This document shows, in pieces, positions 17,733-26,576 of a DNA stretch of 64,000 nt (positions are counted from its first letter, which is position 1; each line of letters opens with the position of its first letter). Source of the DNA: CAZAQV01 sp964487255 (GTDB taxonomy: Bacteria; Myxococcota_A; Polyangia; Polyangiales; CAZAQV01); assembly GCA_964487255.1 (NCBI GenBank), contig CAZAQV010000013.1, positions 119,856-183,855 on the forward strand, in the 5' to 3' direction. Under the pieces are notes generated by a model that ran no database searches, was not told the origin of the DNA, and saw nothing but the letters and a program-made list of their open reading frames with translations. The position numbers were made by a program, and so were the translations under genes.

Positions 17733-18470
17733 CTAGCTATCGATGCCCACCACGCGTCCGCTGTCTACGGCGGGCGTTCCGCTTTGGTCGTGCGGTACAG
17801 TCACACGGCAGGTCGCATCCGTGACGTTTCCAGAAGCGTCGGTCACTTCGATACCGATGCGATAGACACGGCCATCTTCACGACCGCTCCGTTCGGAGCG
17901 CAGGTCGACCGACTGGCGGTCGTTCGCAATCACAATGTCCGGTTCATGGTTGCCGTCGCCTTTGCCATCGAACGGTTCGTCGCTCGTCGCCCAAACGATT
18001 CGTGCTTCGGGCGCCACGTCGCAGGCGTCATGCACGGTGACACAGTCGTAAACATCGAATCGATGCATCTTGTGGTTGGGCGGCCACATCGAGTGATTTG
18101 TGACTTCGACTTCCGGAGCTACGGTATCGACGACTTCCGCGACAAAGGCGCAGATGGGTTCGGGCCCCACATCGACGGCAACTTGATAGCTGCCCACGTC
18201 GTCGAGCTGCTCCTGAGAAAGGGTCAAGTAGGGGTCTTCATAGCAAACGAGGTCGTCTACGAGCACGACCGCACTCTTCGGATTGTCGCGATCGCACTCG
18301 AAAACGCGCGGTGCCGGGCAGAGCATGTCGAGATCGACAACATTGCCGTCCACACAGCTGGCCCGAAGAACGACGGCACTGCTTTGCGAGTCGTACTCGG
18401 ATCCACACGCGCACAGAATGAAGAGGAGGAGGCTACGAAACAAACCTGTTCTTGCTGTTTTGACTTTCAT
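17733..18470 (-). CDS. Lipoprotein with HYR/Ig-like domain, function unknown
   Basis: 245 residues from ATG 18470, which begins a lipoprotein signal peptide ending FILCAC; GGGACG lies upstream. A longer frame to 18599 lacks a signal sequence. The C-terminal part holds segments often seen in myxobacterial HYR-type Ig folds: VDTVAPEVEV, MWPPNHKMHRFDV, DASGNVTDATCRVTVPHDQ. The acidic DKGDGNHEPD-like stretch (DGKGDGNHEPD) may bind calcium. It is probably a surface-anchored binding or structural protein. Confidence 0.75.
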   Translation of the reverse strand: MKVKTARTGLFRSLLLFILCACGSEYDSQSSAVVLRASCVDGNVVDLDMLCPAPRVFECDRDNPKSAVVLVDDLVCYEDPYLTLSQEQLDDVGSYQVAVDVGPEPICAFVAEVVDTVAPEVEVTNHSMWPPNHKMHRFDVYDCVTVHDACDVAPEARIVWATSDEPFDGKGDGNHEPDIVIANDRQSVDLRSERSGREDGRVYRIGIEVTDASGNVTDATCRVTVPHDQSGTPAVDSGRVVGIDS

Positions 18471-18652
18471 CGATCGTCCCTTTCGAAGAACCAAAAGATA
18501 TTGAGAGTCAACGCAAGGTCTGTGCCAGGTCGTGTAACCCGTAGGTACCGTATGTACACAGCGTTTTCTCATCCGTAACGGTGTAGTGATCTGCCACACA
18601 CCGCACAGGCGCCACGCGCCGCCGCAGTTGGATCACTCACCGAGACCGTGCG

Positions 18653-20065
18653 TTAGCAACCGCAGTCAAAGTCTTGCCGAGTGGTCAAACTCTGCATGGA
18701 TATCAGTTCCCCCGCCTGGGCGCGCCACAGTTCAGAAGCCCACGGACTTTGGGTCAACACCTCGATCTTCCCATCGTTGTGAAGGTCCAGGACTGCAACG
18801 ACCTTGCGTTGGCCATCACTCTGGGCACCGAGCAACTGGGGCGTGCCTGTGCTTACATCGAAGATCGCGAACATGGTTGGCAAGTACCCCCCGCACTCCT
18901 CCCCGGCGGGCTGGTCCGCCTTCGCAGACGCGACGGCAATTTTCATGTCGCCGAGCGCATAAACTCGCACAGCTCGCTCGGGCGGGCCGCTCGTCCAGGC
19001 ACCATTTCCGCCCGCGTCCGCATAGCGCTTTTGAACCTGTGCATACTCCGCCGCCTTCTGAAATTCCTTACCTACCGCAGACGAAATCGACGCATCGAAG
19101 GCCAGCTGCTTGAACGCCCGATGTTGATCTTTAGCTTCGCTCGATACGGCCCAGCGCGCGTCTGGGCAACCCTTTATGCTGAGCGCTGCAATGGGTCTAC
19201 CCATCTGCCAGACCTCAGCATGCTTCTGACGGTCGCTAAGCGATTTGCTCGCCTCGAGTTCACCATCCCAGTGTTGGACTTGTGCAAAGTGTGGATCCAC
19301 TTGCACCGCAAACCAACTGCCATCGACCTTAGCCTCGCAGGATTTTCCCTCGACATCAAACGTCGTCAGCGACTTGGGCACCTTCGCATCGGACGCTGGT
19401 CGGCGAACGTTAAAAGCAGCACTTCCACCAAAAGGCTGAAGCGCGCCAGCGGGACTCCCTCCGTGCTCAAAGGCGACCATTCCACTGAACACAAAGTGCA
19501 GACCCGTATCTTTGAACTTGCCGTCATCCTTTCGAATCTCCGACCGCAGCATCTCTTCGCGTGCGATGCGAAGGGCGTCGTCGTCCTTGACCAGCACCAG
19601 TTGCTTGGGCCCGACGTCTTCAAACGATTTGGAACTCCAGTACTGGGTGAAGGTCACGACAGCCGTCTCACTGACCGAACGCACTTGCATGTCTCGAACT
19701 TCGACCTTCATGGGCGCTTTGAACATCTTCGCGCGGTCTTTGAGCCAGCCGTCGCGAGCGAACTTACTGGTCCGCTCCCCCGCTCGCTTGATGCCGAGAA
19801 ACTTGTCCGCATAAATCGCCTGGTAGGCTTCAAAATCCCCATCGTTCTGGGCCTTCACCCATCGGTCCAGCAATGCTTTCACCTGGGCATCAGAAATCGC
19901 ATTTTCCGTAGCCACAACCTCGCCGGGCTTCTTGGTCTTGGGTGCAGCGGGTTTCGCGCTGCCTTCGTCAAGCGTCTGGACCGCTCGCTCTTCTTTGTCA
20001 TCGCAAGCCGTCCACCAGCAGGCCACGCCAAGCACGGCCATGCTGCGAGCGATTGCGAGATACAT
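18653..20065 (-). CDS. Lipoprotein with N-terminal NTF2/SnoaL-like domain
   Basis: 470 residues from ATG 20065, which gives a signal peptide with lipobox WTAC; a GTG/ATG at 20110 would add 15 basic residues. After a Lys/Pro linker, residues about 55-175 resemble an NTF2-like fold (LLDRWVKAQNDGDFEAYQAIY then WLKDRAKMF, with later beta strands). The rest has no motif I recognise and ends with a single CGC. The role is unknown. A 612-codon open frame exists on the opposite strand over the same DNA, but this gene is favoured because only it has a signal peptide, lipobox and recognisable fold. Confidence 0.75.
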   Translation of the reverse strand: MYLAIARSMAVLGVACWWTACDDKEERAVQTLDEGSAKPAAPKTKKPGEVVATENAISDAQVKALLDRWVKAQNDGDFEAYQAIYADKFLGIKRAGERTSKFARDGWLKDRAKMFKAPMKVEVRDMQVRSVSETAVVTFTQYWSSKSFEDVGPKQLVLVKDDDALRIAREEMLRSEIRKDDGKFKDTGLHFVFSGMVAFEHGGSPAGALQPFGGSAAFNVRRPASDAKVPKSLTTFDVEGKSCEAKVDGSWFAVQVDPHFAQVQHWDGELEASKSLSDRQKHAEVWQMGRPIAALSIKGCPDARWAVSSEAKDQHRAFKQLAFDASISSAVGKEFQKAAEYAQVQKRYADAGGNGAWTSGPPERAVRVYALGDMKIAVASAKADQPAGEECGGYLPTMFAIFDVSTGTPQLLGAQSDGQRKVVAVLDLHNDGKIEVLTQSPWASELWRAQAGELISMQSLTTRQDFDCGC

Positions 20066-20518
20066 GTATCGGGATCGAAAGTATCGGTTCACCCACCGGG
20101 TTTCGCACAATTTTGTTGCACTCGCTATCTACGGGTGAGCGGACTGCGCGCCGGTCAATGCCCCACTGTGTCAGCGTGCCTCGCGCAAGTCGCTCACGAT
20201 GTCCTACAAAGCCAACAGAAACCAGTGCGATGCGCCTGGCACTACGCTTGCACTTCTTTCGGGCGTGGCAAACCCAACACATCACACGGAATTCAAGGCC
20301 GAGCCTCACCCGTTGATCGCTTTGCTACCGCTCTTTCTCATCCTGGCGTTCGCGATACTTGCAACGTTCAGCTAGCCGGTCCCCTCCGAGCCGGCAAATC
20401 CAGTGGTCGACGGCTACGCCAACTTCACTTCGGACAACTCAGCCTGAACTGCAGTGCGTTGAAATTACGAAAAAAGATCGTCACCCCGCTGGGTACAATC
20501 CTTGCTGATTGAGCGGCA
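20066..20518. other. Intergenic region between divergent genes, one small candidate ORF
   Basis: Lies between the start of the NTF2-like lipoprotein gene and the prolyl oligopeptidase gene and should hold both promoters. I see no clear -35/-10 pair or RNA structure. The only coding candidate is a 58-codon frame at 20199-20375, listed separately. Confidence 0.5.
20199..20375 (+). CDS. Candidate 58-residue tail-anchored membrane microprotein
   Basis: ATG 20199 to TAG 20373-20375. The first 38 residues are polar with a single Cys; the last 20 form one hydrophobic segment (LIALLPLFLILAFAILA) that reaches almost to the C-terminus, as in tail-anchored proteins. A GTG at 20268 would give a shorter 35-residue form. 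There is no good Shine-Dalgarno sequence, which lowers confidence, but the clean hydrophobic segment in a 450-base gap is hard to explain by chance. Confidence 0.4.
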   Translation: MSYKANRNQCDAPGTTLALLSGVANPTHHTEFKAEPHPLIALLPLFLILAFAILATFS

Positions 20519-22966
20519 ATGTCTCCTCGACGCTCGCTCGGCCAAGCCAGCACCTACGCCCTCACCCTTGTCCTTTTACTTGGCGCGGTCCCCGCTTTTG
20601 GCGCTCTCGGCACTGCGACGCGTGGCTCGATCTACGGTCCCTCCCACGGCGAAACGGTGCATGCGCTTCCCGAACTGCGCTCTGCCGCGCAGGCCGGGCT
20701 CGTCTCACGCGCTACGCAGCTCACCCAACGCGCACGAACGTGGCTCAGCGGTAACCCGCGTGTCGCAGCGGCCGTTCCGACTCGTACCGTGGATGTCGTC
20801 GACGAAATCCATGGCGTGCGCGTCGCTGATCCCTACCGATGGCTCGAGGACCCGGGCGCCCCCGAGGTGCACGCCTGGCTCGACGCGAACGACACGCGAA
20901 CACGCGACGCTCTGCGAGACTTACCCGGAGACCGCGGAATCAAAAAACGACTCGCTCTTGAGTTCGAAGTCAACGATGTCGGTCGCCCCACGCGCTACGG
21001 GGACATCGAGATACAATCTGAGCTTGTACGCGGACTCGACAAACGCGTCTACTACGTCGCAGATGCAGGCGGCGAAAACCGACGACTGCTGTTTGATCCC
21101 AACACCTGGAGCGACGACGGCACCACAAACCTCGAAGGGTACGACGTTAGCAAACAAGGTTCGTACGCGGCCTACCGCATCTCTGAAAACGGCATGGACG
21201 ACTCGATTCTTCGCATTCGCAAGCTCGACGATGGAACGGACCTCGATGAAACTCTGACAGGACTTCGAAGTGGCGGCGTCAGCTGGCTGCCCGAGGAAAC
21301 GGGCTTTCTCTATCACTGGCTTCCCGAGAGTGGCACCGTGTCCGACGAGCTTCGTCCCGGCCACCGTTCGCTTCGTCTCCATCAAGTCGGTCAGACGCAG
21401 GCCGACGATGCGACCGCCTTTCCAGCGGCGCTCGACCCGCAACGTTTCTTGGGCGGCGGGCTCAGCGACGACGGCCGCTGGCTCCACCTTTCGTACGGCG
21501 GCGGTTGGTCTGCGAACGACCACTACCTTTTCGACATGCAGGCGGGGGACTTGCTGCTGGGCGATGAGCCGATCGTAAAGCGCGGCGGAGACGCGGCAGA
21601 CTGGGTTCGCGACGAAGCTTTGTCACGTGGCTTTGTGCCCTTCGCCCACGAACTCGACGCCATCGTTCACTACGTCTGGAACGATGGATACTTTTACATC
21701 TATACCGATTGGGATGCCCCACGCGGCCGCTTGTTTCGCACGACTCCGGACAAACTCGCGGTCAAAGACTGGGTCGAAATTGTCCCGCATAGCGACCGCA
21801 CACTCGAAGACTTCGACGTTGTCGATGGGCGCCTCGTCGTCAGCTATCTCGAGGATGTCACGACACGCATCGAAGTCCGCGAGCTTGACGGCACATTCAT
21901 TCGAGAACAGGAACTTCCTGGACTTGGAACGGCTACCGTATCTTCCAACAAGGGCGAACCTGGCGCGGTGCTCCGCTACACATCGTACGATCAGCCAACG
22001 ACCTACTACGAGTGGGATGTCGCGAACGGAAAACTCATAGAGTACAAAAGAGACCGCACCTACTTCGATGTCGAGAACATGACTGTGTCCCGAGAGTGGG
22101 CCACGTCGAAAGACGGCACGCGCGTCCCGATGTTCGTCCTGCACCGCAAGGATGTAAAACTGGACGGCAGCAACCCAACCTGGCTGCATGGATATGGTGG
22201 CTTCTCTTCGAATGTCGAGCCGTATTTTCGCCGCGATGCTGCGCAATGGGTCGAGGCGGGCGGCGTCTTCGTCGACGCGGTTCTTCGCGGCGGAGCAGAG
22301 TTCGGTGAGTCGTGGCACCAGGCTGGTAAGGGCGCCAACAAGCAAAACGTGTTTGACGATGCAGCTGCGATTGCGCAGCACCTGATCGACCGCGGCTATA
22401 CCAAGCCCGAGCACATGGCGATCGAGGGTGGTTCTAACGGCGGACTCTTGGTCGGCGCGATGATCACGCAATACCCAGAACTCTTCTGCGCCGGGGTGTG
22501 TGGGGTGCCGCTCTTGGACATGGTGCGCTACCACCTTTCCGGCGCTGGCCGCACGTGGGTGGACGAGTACGGATCCGCCGAGAATGCAGCCGAGTTTCGG
22601 ACACTGCTCGACTACAGCCCGTACCACAACATCGACGAAAGCGACGACCTTCCTGCGCTCCTTATGTTGACGGCGGACTCAGACGACCGTGTGGCACCAA
22701 ACCACGCGCGCAAATTCGCAGCACGTTACCAAGCCGCAAACCCCGATAACTCAGTGCTATTGCGGGTCAATCGCAATGCCGGTCACGGTGGCGGTGCAAC
22801 CATGGCGTCCTATTATGAGTCCGTCTCCGACAAGCTTCGCTACATGGGCTGGAAGCTCGGCGACCGACGCTTCCAGCACCGTCTCACGCGCTCGAACTGG
22901 GCGCAACGCCGTGCACGCGCGAAGGTCACGATTGAAAATGTGCTTGAGCCCGTCACAAGACGCTAA
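20519..22966 (+). CDS. Exported prolyl oligopeptidase (family S9A)
   Basis: 815 residues. A Sec signal peptide (about residues 1-30, ending AVPAFGA) is followed by the S9A N-terminal beta-propeller, starting with IHGVRVADPYRWLEDP, and the C-terminal alpha/beta-hydrolase domain. The catalytic triad is visible: Ser639 in GGSNGG, Asp near 722 in ADSDDRV, His near 756 in NAGHGGG. It should cleave short proline-containing peptides after Pro, in the periplasm or outside the cell. The propeller normally excludes folded proteins. It stands alone in its transcription unit. Confidence 0.93.
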   Translation: MSPRRSLGQASTYALTLVLLLGAVPAFGALGTATRGSIYGPSHGETVHALPELRSAAQAGLVSRATQLTQRARTWLSGNPRVAAAVPTRTVDVVDEIHGVRVADPYRWLEDPGAPEVHAWLDANDTRTRDALRDLPGDRGIKKRLALEFEVNDVGRPTRYGDIEIQSELVRGLDKRVYYVADAGGENRRLLFDPNTWSDDGTTNLEGYDVSKQGSYAAYRISENGMDDSILRIRKLDDGTDLDETLTGLRSGGVSWLPEETGFLYHWLPESGTVSDELRPGHRSLRLHQVGQTQADDATAFPAALDPQRFLGGGLSDDGRWLHLSYGGGWSANDHYLFDMQAGDLLLGDEPIVKRGGDAADWVRDEALSRGFVPFAHELDAIVHYVWNDGYFYIYTDWDAPRGRLFRTTPDKLAVKDWVEIVPHSDRTLEDFDVVDGRLVVSYLEDVTTRIEVRELDGTFIREQELPGLGTATVSSNKGEPGAVLRYTSYDQPTTYYEWDVANGKLIEYKRDRTYFDVENMTVSREWATSKDGTRVPMFVLHRKDVKLDGSNPTWLHGYGGFSSNVEPYFRRDAAQWVEAGGVFVDAVLRGGAEFGESWHQAGKGANKQNVFDDAAAIAQHLIDRGYTKPEHMAIEGGSNGGLLVGAMITQYPELFCAGVCGVPLLDMVRYHLSGAGRTWVDEYGSAENAAEFRTLLDYSPYHNIDESDDLPALLMLTADSDDRVAPNHARKFAARYQAANPDNSVLLRVNRNAGHGGGATMASYYESVSDKLRYMGWKLGDRRFQHRLTRSNWAQRRARAKVTIENVLEPVTRR

Positions 22967-23022
22967 GTCCACGCTTCGCTAGATCGAGACATCGGCTGCG
23001 GATCACTGATAGGCTCCTGCCT

Positions 23023-23772
23023 GTGAAGGTTGATGGCCCGCCCACGTTGGTGCAGTTTCCGATTTCGCATTTCTGCGAAAAGGTACGCTGGGCGCTCGAC
23101 TTCAAAGGGGTGCGCTATCGAAAGCGGGATCTGATTCCCGGCTTTCATCTGCTTGTGACCAAGCGATTGGCAGCCAGGGCTTCGGTTCCGGTGCTGGTCG
23201 ACGGCGACCGCGTCATCCAAGGGTCGGCCGCGATTCTGGACCATCTCGATGCAAGCTTCGAGGGACGACCGTTGACACCGGCGGACCCGGCGCTCGCAGA
23301 GCGCTGCCGTGAGATCGAAGCTTTTGCGGATAAAGAGATCGGCCCGCATGTACGCCGCATTTGCTACCACTCGCTGCTGGAGTCTCCCGAAATCGTCATC
23401 GATCTGTTCATGCAGGGCAAACCGACCTACCAGCGCACAGGCGTCGCCGCAACGTTTCCGGTGCTTCGACGGCTCATGCGCAAGGGTATGCGCATCGATG
23501 AGGCAGGCACGCGCCGCTCCGAACAGAGACTCAAAGAAGCGATCGAACATGTTGAATCGCTTCGCGCGGGACGAGACTTTTTGGTTGGCGATCAGCTCTC
23601 GCGCGCCGACATCGCCGTCTGTGCGCTGCTCGCACCGCTATGGCTTCCCGAGGGCTATGGGCTTCGTTGGCCCGACGAAGTTCCCGACGATTTCGCGGCC
23701 CGTGTCGCCCCCTTTACCGATGCCACGCACTGGGCGCAGCAGACCTACGCTTCCTGGAGGCACGCGGCGTGA
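23023..23772 (+). CDS. Glutathione S-transferase-like protein
   Basis: 249 residues from GTG 23023. Residues 8-85 form a thioredoxin-like GST N-terminal domain (FPISHFCEKVRWALDFKGVRY, then ASVPVLVDGDRVIQGSAAI: the cis-Pro and the Glu/Gln-Ser glutathione-binding turn are present as QGS). A helical C-terminal domain contains GDQLSRADIAVCALLAPL, the conserved N-capping Asp motif of GSTs. Substrate unknown. It starts 56 bases after the peptidase gene and 38 bases before the PH-domain gene. Confidence 0.85.
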   Translation: MKVDGPPTLVQFPISHFCEKVRWALDFKGVRYRKRDLIPGFHLLVTKRLAARASVPVLVDGDRVIQGSAAILDHLDASFEGRPLTPADPALAERCREIEAFADKEIGPHVRRICYHSLLESPEIVIDLFMQGKPTYQRTGVAATFPVLRRLMRKGMRIDEAGTRRSEQRLKEAIEHVESLRAGRDFLVGDQLSRADIAVCALLAPLWLPEGYGLRWPDEVPDDFAARVAPFTDATHWAQQTYASWRHAA

Positions 23773-23810
23773 GGCTTCGCAGCGCGGCTCAACGGTAGTA
23801 GGCTTCGGCC

Positions 23811-24488
23811 ATGAAACCGTTGGCGCATCTTGGCGCGGTGACGCTCGTCTGGCTCATCGTCATCGCGGCTTCACAGTTCTACGCACTCGCGCTTCTTCCG
23901 ATTCATGTACTGCTGCTCGTCGTGGGACGCGAAAAGCGCGCTGCAGCCGCACACAAGAAGCTCGAAGGCACCTTGATGAAAAGCGAACGCGTCGAAGCGG
24001 GAGCTCTACAGGCTAGGATTGCATCACTGATCAACCGTCGGTCGCTCGTCGCGGTGACTACCAGTCGCGTCATCGGCATCGAGCGACCGCTTCTGGGTGG
24101 CTTCAACATGACAGACTATCAGTGGAAGGACCTACGAGACGTAAAGATCTCCGAGAATGTCATCCCGGGACTATTCGGCGCACGACTCGCGTTCAAGTTC
24201 GAACACGGAAGCGAGCTTACGATCGATGGCGTACCCACAGAAGCAGCGCAAACCATCTATCAACATGCGCAAACCGAGGAGCAAGCGTGGGAAGAAAAAC
24301 GGCGCATTCGGGAGCTCGAACAGAGCCGCGCAGCAAGTGGAGGGGTCCTGCTCAACACGGGTGCAGGCGGCGCAGACTCGACCCTCGACGAACTCGAGCG
24401 CGCCAAAGGCCTGTATGATTCCGGTGCCATCAGCGACGCCGAGTACGAAGAGATCAAAGCGAAGATCTTGAGCCGCCAAGCCTTCTGA
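23811..24488 (+). CDS. Membrane-anchored bacterial PH-domain protein with C-terminal SHOCT motif
   Basis: 225 residues. The N-terminus has a hydrophobic hairpin (residues about 5-38). Residues 50-150 look like a bacterial PH domain: RSLVAVTTSRVIGIERPLL, then WKDLRDVKISENVIPGLFGARLAF. The C-terminus is a SHOCT motif (LDELERAKGLYDSGAISDAEYEEIKAKIL), a short helical pair often found at the ends of bacterial proteins as an interaction element. Its role is unknown. Confidence 0.8.
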   Translation: MKPLAHLGAVTLVWLIVIAASQFYALALLPIHVLLLVVGREKRAAAAHKKLEGTLMKSERVEAGALQARIASLINRRSLVAVTTSRVIGIERPLLGGFNMTDYQWKDLRDVKISENVIPGLFGARLAFKFEHGSELTIDGVPTEAAQTIYQHAQTEEQAWEEKRRIRELEQSRAASGGVLLNTGAGGADSTLDELERAKGLYDSGAISDAEYEEIKAKILSRQAF

Positions 24489-24527
24489 TCACCGAGGCAC
24501 TCAGCCTCAGTTCAACCTGAAACCGAT

Positions 24528-25103
24528 CTAACGGTCGCGAAAACCTTTTCCGTCTAGAATTTTCTTCGCGTACCTGTCGATGCGGCGCTCGCGTGTCTCG
24601 CTCTGTTTCGCACCAGAGAAATAAATATTGTATTCGCGCTTCCGGCCCGGCGTGAGCGCATCGAAGGCTTTTCTGAGCGCGCGGTCCTTTTTGAGGCGTG
24701 CCTTGAACTCGGGAGCCCAATCGATCTTCGTTGGCTTCTCGACCTTGAGACCCGCTTTTTCGACCTTGATGGCGTCGCGGACGAAACGCTTGATCGCCGC
24801 CCTCTTTTTCTCCACGTCAGCGACCGAAGTGAACTCCAATCGGCGTGCGGAACGCGTGTTCTTGCCCTGCTCCCTGAGCAGTCCCTTGCTGTCGCTCAGC
24901 AGCGCCCCCTTGAAGAACATCAGCGCAATAAAGCTCTTCATTTTTTGAATGATGGCGATGTTTCCGCCCTCGGCTGAGTAGCACGGCTTTCCCCACTTGA
25001 GCTGCTCATCGAGCGGACAATCGCGCAAAATTTCTCGAAGAGCTTCCCCCTCCTCCCGCCAACTCTTGGATTTGCGAAAATATTGATCGACAACCGTAGC
25101 CAT
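24528..25103 (-). CDS. YdeI/OmpD-associated family protein
   Basis: 191 residues from ATG 25103. The first 110 residues match the DUF1801-like fold (LKWGKPCYSAEGGNIAIIQ, then MFFKGALLSDSKGLL); the C-terminal third matches the YdeI extension (ALTPGRKREYNIYFSGAKQ with ETRERRIDRYAKKI). Proteins of this family are cytoplasmic and poorly understood; YdeI has been linked to antimicrobial-peptide resistance in enteric bacteria. It converges on the PH/SHOCT gene. The next gene on the same strand starts upstream at 25422. Confidence 0.8.
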   Translation of the reverse strand: MATVVDQYFRKSKSWREEGEALREILRDCPLDEQLKWGKPCYSAEGGNIAIIQKMKSFIALMFFKGALLSDSKGLLREQGKNTRSARRLEFTSVADVEKKRAAIKRFVRDAIKVEKAGLKVEKPTKIDWAPEFKARLKKDRALRKAFDALTPGRKREYNIYFSGAKQSETRERRIDRYAKKILDGKGFRDR

Positions 25104-25125
25104 TCGCACACCCTAGCACGCGCAT

Positions 25126-25422
25126 CTACACGCGTAGCTTACGCACCCAGACAACGAACTCGTCAAATGTAACGCGGCCGTTCTCGTCGGTGTCGAGGTT
25201 TTCGATCGCCGACCGAAAATCGTCGTCGCTCAGTTTCCAGCCAGAGCGCACGAGCACAGCGTTGAGCTCTTCGAGATTTAGACTTCCATCACCATTTTGG
25301 TCGACTTGATCAAACATTTGACGCAGCGCTTCTTCGGAAAGTCCAGGCATGTGCCGGATACTCCCATCCCCGTTTTCCCTTCGCAAGTCGACAGAAGAGC
25401 GCGCTGATTCGTCGCGACTCAT
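25126..25422 (-). CDS. Small EF-hand calcium-binding protein
   Basis: 98 residues with two canonical EF-hand loops: DQNGDGSLNLEE (about residues 40-51) and DTDENGRVTFDE (about 76-87), each with Asp at positions 1 and 3 and Glu at 12, flanked by helices. No signal peptide, so it would be a cytoplasmic calcium sensor or buffer of calmodulin type. It is followed on the same strand by the YdeI-like gene (22 bases) and diverges from the His/Lys/Gly-rich exported protein. Confidence 0.85.
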   Translation of the reverse strand: MSRDESARSSVDLRRENGDGSIRHMPGLSEEALRQMFDQVDQNGDGSLNLEELNAVLVRSGWKLSDDDFRSAIENLDTDENGRVTFDEFVVWVRKLRV

Positions 25423-25553
25423 TCATATACTGCAAGGCAAGTAAAAAGTTACACGATGTGTTTGTAAGCAGGACGCGCACGTGCACGCACTTGGCGCCCG
25501 TGCACTCTGAATGCGCGCTGTGTTACGCTCGTCCACTAGTCCGGAGGTCCGAT

Positions 25554-26219
25554 ATGAAGATCACAATCCACCACACTCTCGCGTTTGTCGTCACCATTGG
25601 CGTCGCACTCGGTCTTGCAAGCACAAGCGCTGCACAGACCGTGAGCGCAGAAGCGAACTTCTCCGTGAGCGCGCGCGCGCTCGCTGCGATACAGGTTCCG
25701 ACGGCAGCAATCGAATTGCGCGCGGCTGGCGTGCCCGAGCCCGAAGTGCAGACGGCCTTTGTCGCCGTGCACGAGCACCACATCCCCGCGCCCGAAGTGC
25801 ACCTGATGCTCACGCACAGCGTGCGGCACGTACGAGTCCACGGTGTGATTCCCGACTTCGGCCACTTCGTGGAAATCCGTCTCGACGACGGCTACCGTGG
25901 GCCGCGCCTCTACAAAGAGATTCGCATCGCGCACAAGCATCCGGGACATGGGCCTCCACCGCACGCCAAGGCGTACGGGCACAGCAAGATCAAGGTCAAA
26001 GGTCCCAAACACCACGGCCACGGCCGAGTCGACGTCCATGTTCATGGACCGCACATCCCCCGCCCCCCAAGCGCCCATGTGAATGTGCATCTACATGGCG
26101 GCGGACCCGCCCACCACAGCGTCAAGGTCAAGGGTGGCGGTGGCCACAAGGTCAAATTCAAGGGTGGCGGTGGCCACAAGGTCAAATTCAAGGCAAAGGG
26201 CGGCCGTGGCAAACACTAG
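25554..26219 (+). CDS. Exported His/Lys/Gly-rich protein with tandem repeats
   Basis: 221 residues from ATG 25554, preceded by GGAGGT. A Sec signal peptide ends near TSAAQ. The first half has helical segments (ALAAIQVPTAAIELRAAGV) and the HEHHIP and HSVRHVRVH clusters. The second half is very rich in His, Pro, Gly and Lys and ends with GGGGHKVKFK repeats. Such tails can bind metal ions, polyanions or cell-wall polymers; I do not recognise the family. The start of the following lipoprotein overlaps its last codons, so the two are translationally coupled. Confidence 0.75.
   Translation: MKITIHHTLAFVVTIGVALGLASTSAAQTVSAEANFSVSARALAAIQVPTAAIELRAAGVPEPEVQTAFVAVHEHHIPAPEVHLMLTHSVRHVRVHGVIPDFGHFVEIRLDDGYRGPRLYKEIRIAHKHPGHGPPPHAKAYGHSKIKVKGPKHHGHGRVDVHVHGPHIPRPPSAHVNVHLHGGGPAHHSVKVKGGGGHKVKFKGGGGHKVKFKAKGGRGKH
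26131..26190 (+). repeat. Two perfect 30-bp tandem repeats in the His/Lys/Gly-rich gene
   Basis: Bases 26131-26160 and 26161-26190 are identical. They encode the GGGGHKVKFK unit at the C-terminus of the exported protein, so the tail has probably grown by recent unit duplication. Confidence 0.9.
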
Positions 26220-26487
26220 TTTTCCATCGCGACGCACCCTTCTCGTCTCGTCGCTTTTTTGTTTTGCGCTCGCTCTGAGCGTGGGTTGCAGCAGCTGTAG
26301 CTCTGAGGACGACATCGAGAAGGCTGCAATTATTGCAGCGCAAATCAAGAAGACACCGAAGAAGGCGAAAGCCATCCTCGAAGAACACGACATGACGATC
26401 GAGGAGTTCGAGAAGGTCATGTACGACATCGCGGCGGACCCCGAGCTGTCAAAGCAGTTCGAAGAGGCCCGCAAAAAGGCCAATTAG
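26206..26487 (+). CDS. Small lipoprotein coupled to the His-rich protein gene
   Basis: 93 residues from GTG 26206 with AAGGG upstream; the start lies 14 bases inside the preceding gene. Upstream in-frame codons only read the repeat in another frame and are rejected. The signal peptide ends LSVGC. The mature part has a Ser/Cys/acidic linker and then a compact helical domain (IIAAQIKKTPKKAKAI, then TIEEFEKVMYDIAAD). No known function. Coupling to the upstream gene suggests both proteins act together at the cell surface. Confidence 0.7.
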   Translation: MANTSFPSRRTLLVSSLFCFALALSVGCSSCSSEDDIEKAAIIAAQIKKTPKKAKAILEEHDMTIEEFEKVMYDIAADPELSKQFEEARKKAN

Positions 26488-26515
26488 AGCAGAGCACGTT
26501 CGACTAGAGCGCATG

Positions 26516-26543
26516 GCGTCGGCCTTCGGGCCGGCGCTTTTTT
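26516..26543 (+). terminator. Rho-independent terminator after the small lipoprotein gene
   Basis: GCGTCGGCC (26516-26524), a TTCG tetraloop and GGCCGGCGC (26529-26537) form a 9-bp stem with one G-T pair, followed by six T. It ends the two-gene unit 25554-26487. Confidence 0.85.
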
Positions 26544-26576
26544 CGTTGCTTCCCTGCAACCGTGGGACGTTTTGAG

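Noticed and set aside
18674..20512. 612-codon open frame on the plus strand opposite the NTF2-like lipoprotein gene
   Set aside because: It has no signal, domain or ribosome site and covers an annotated gene with clear lipobox; long antisense frames are expected in GC-rich coding DNA.
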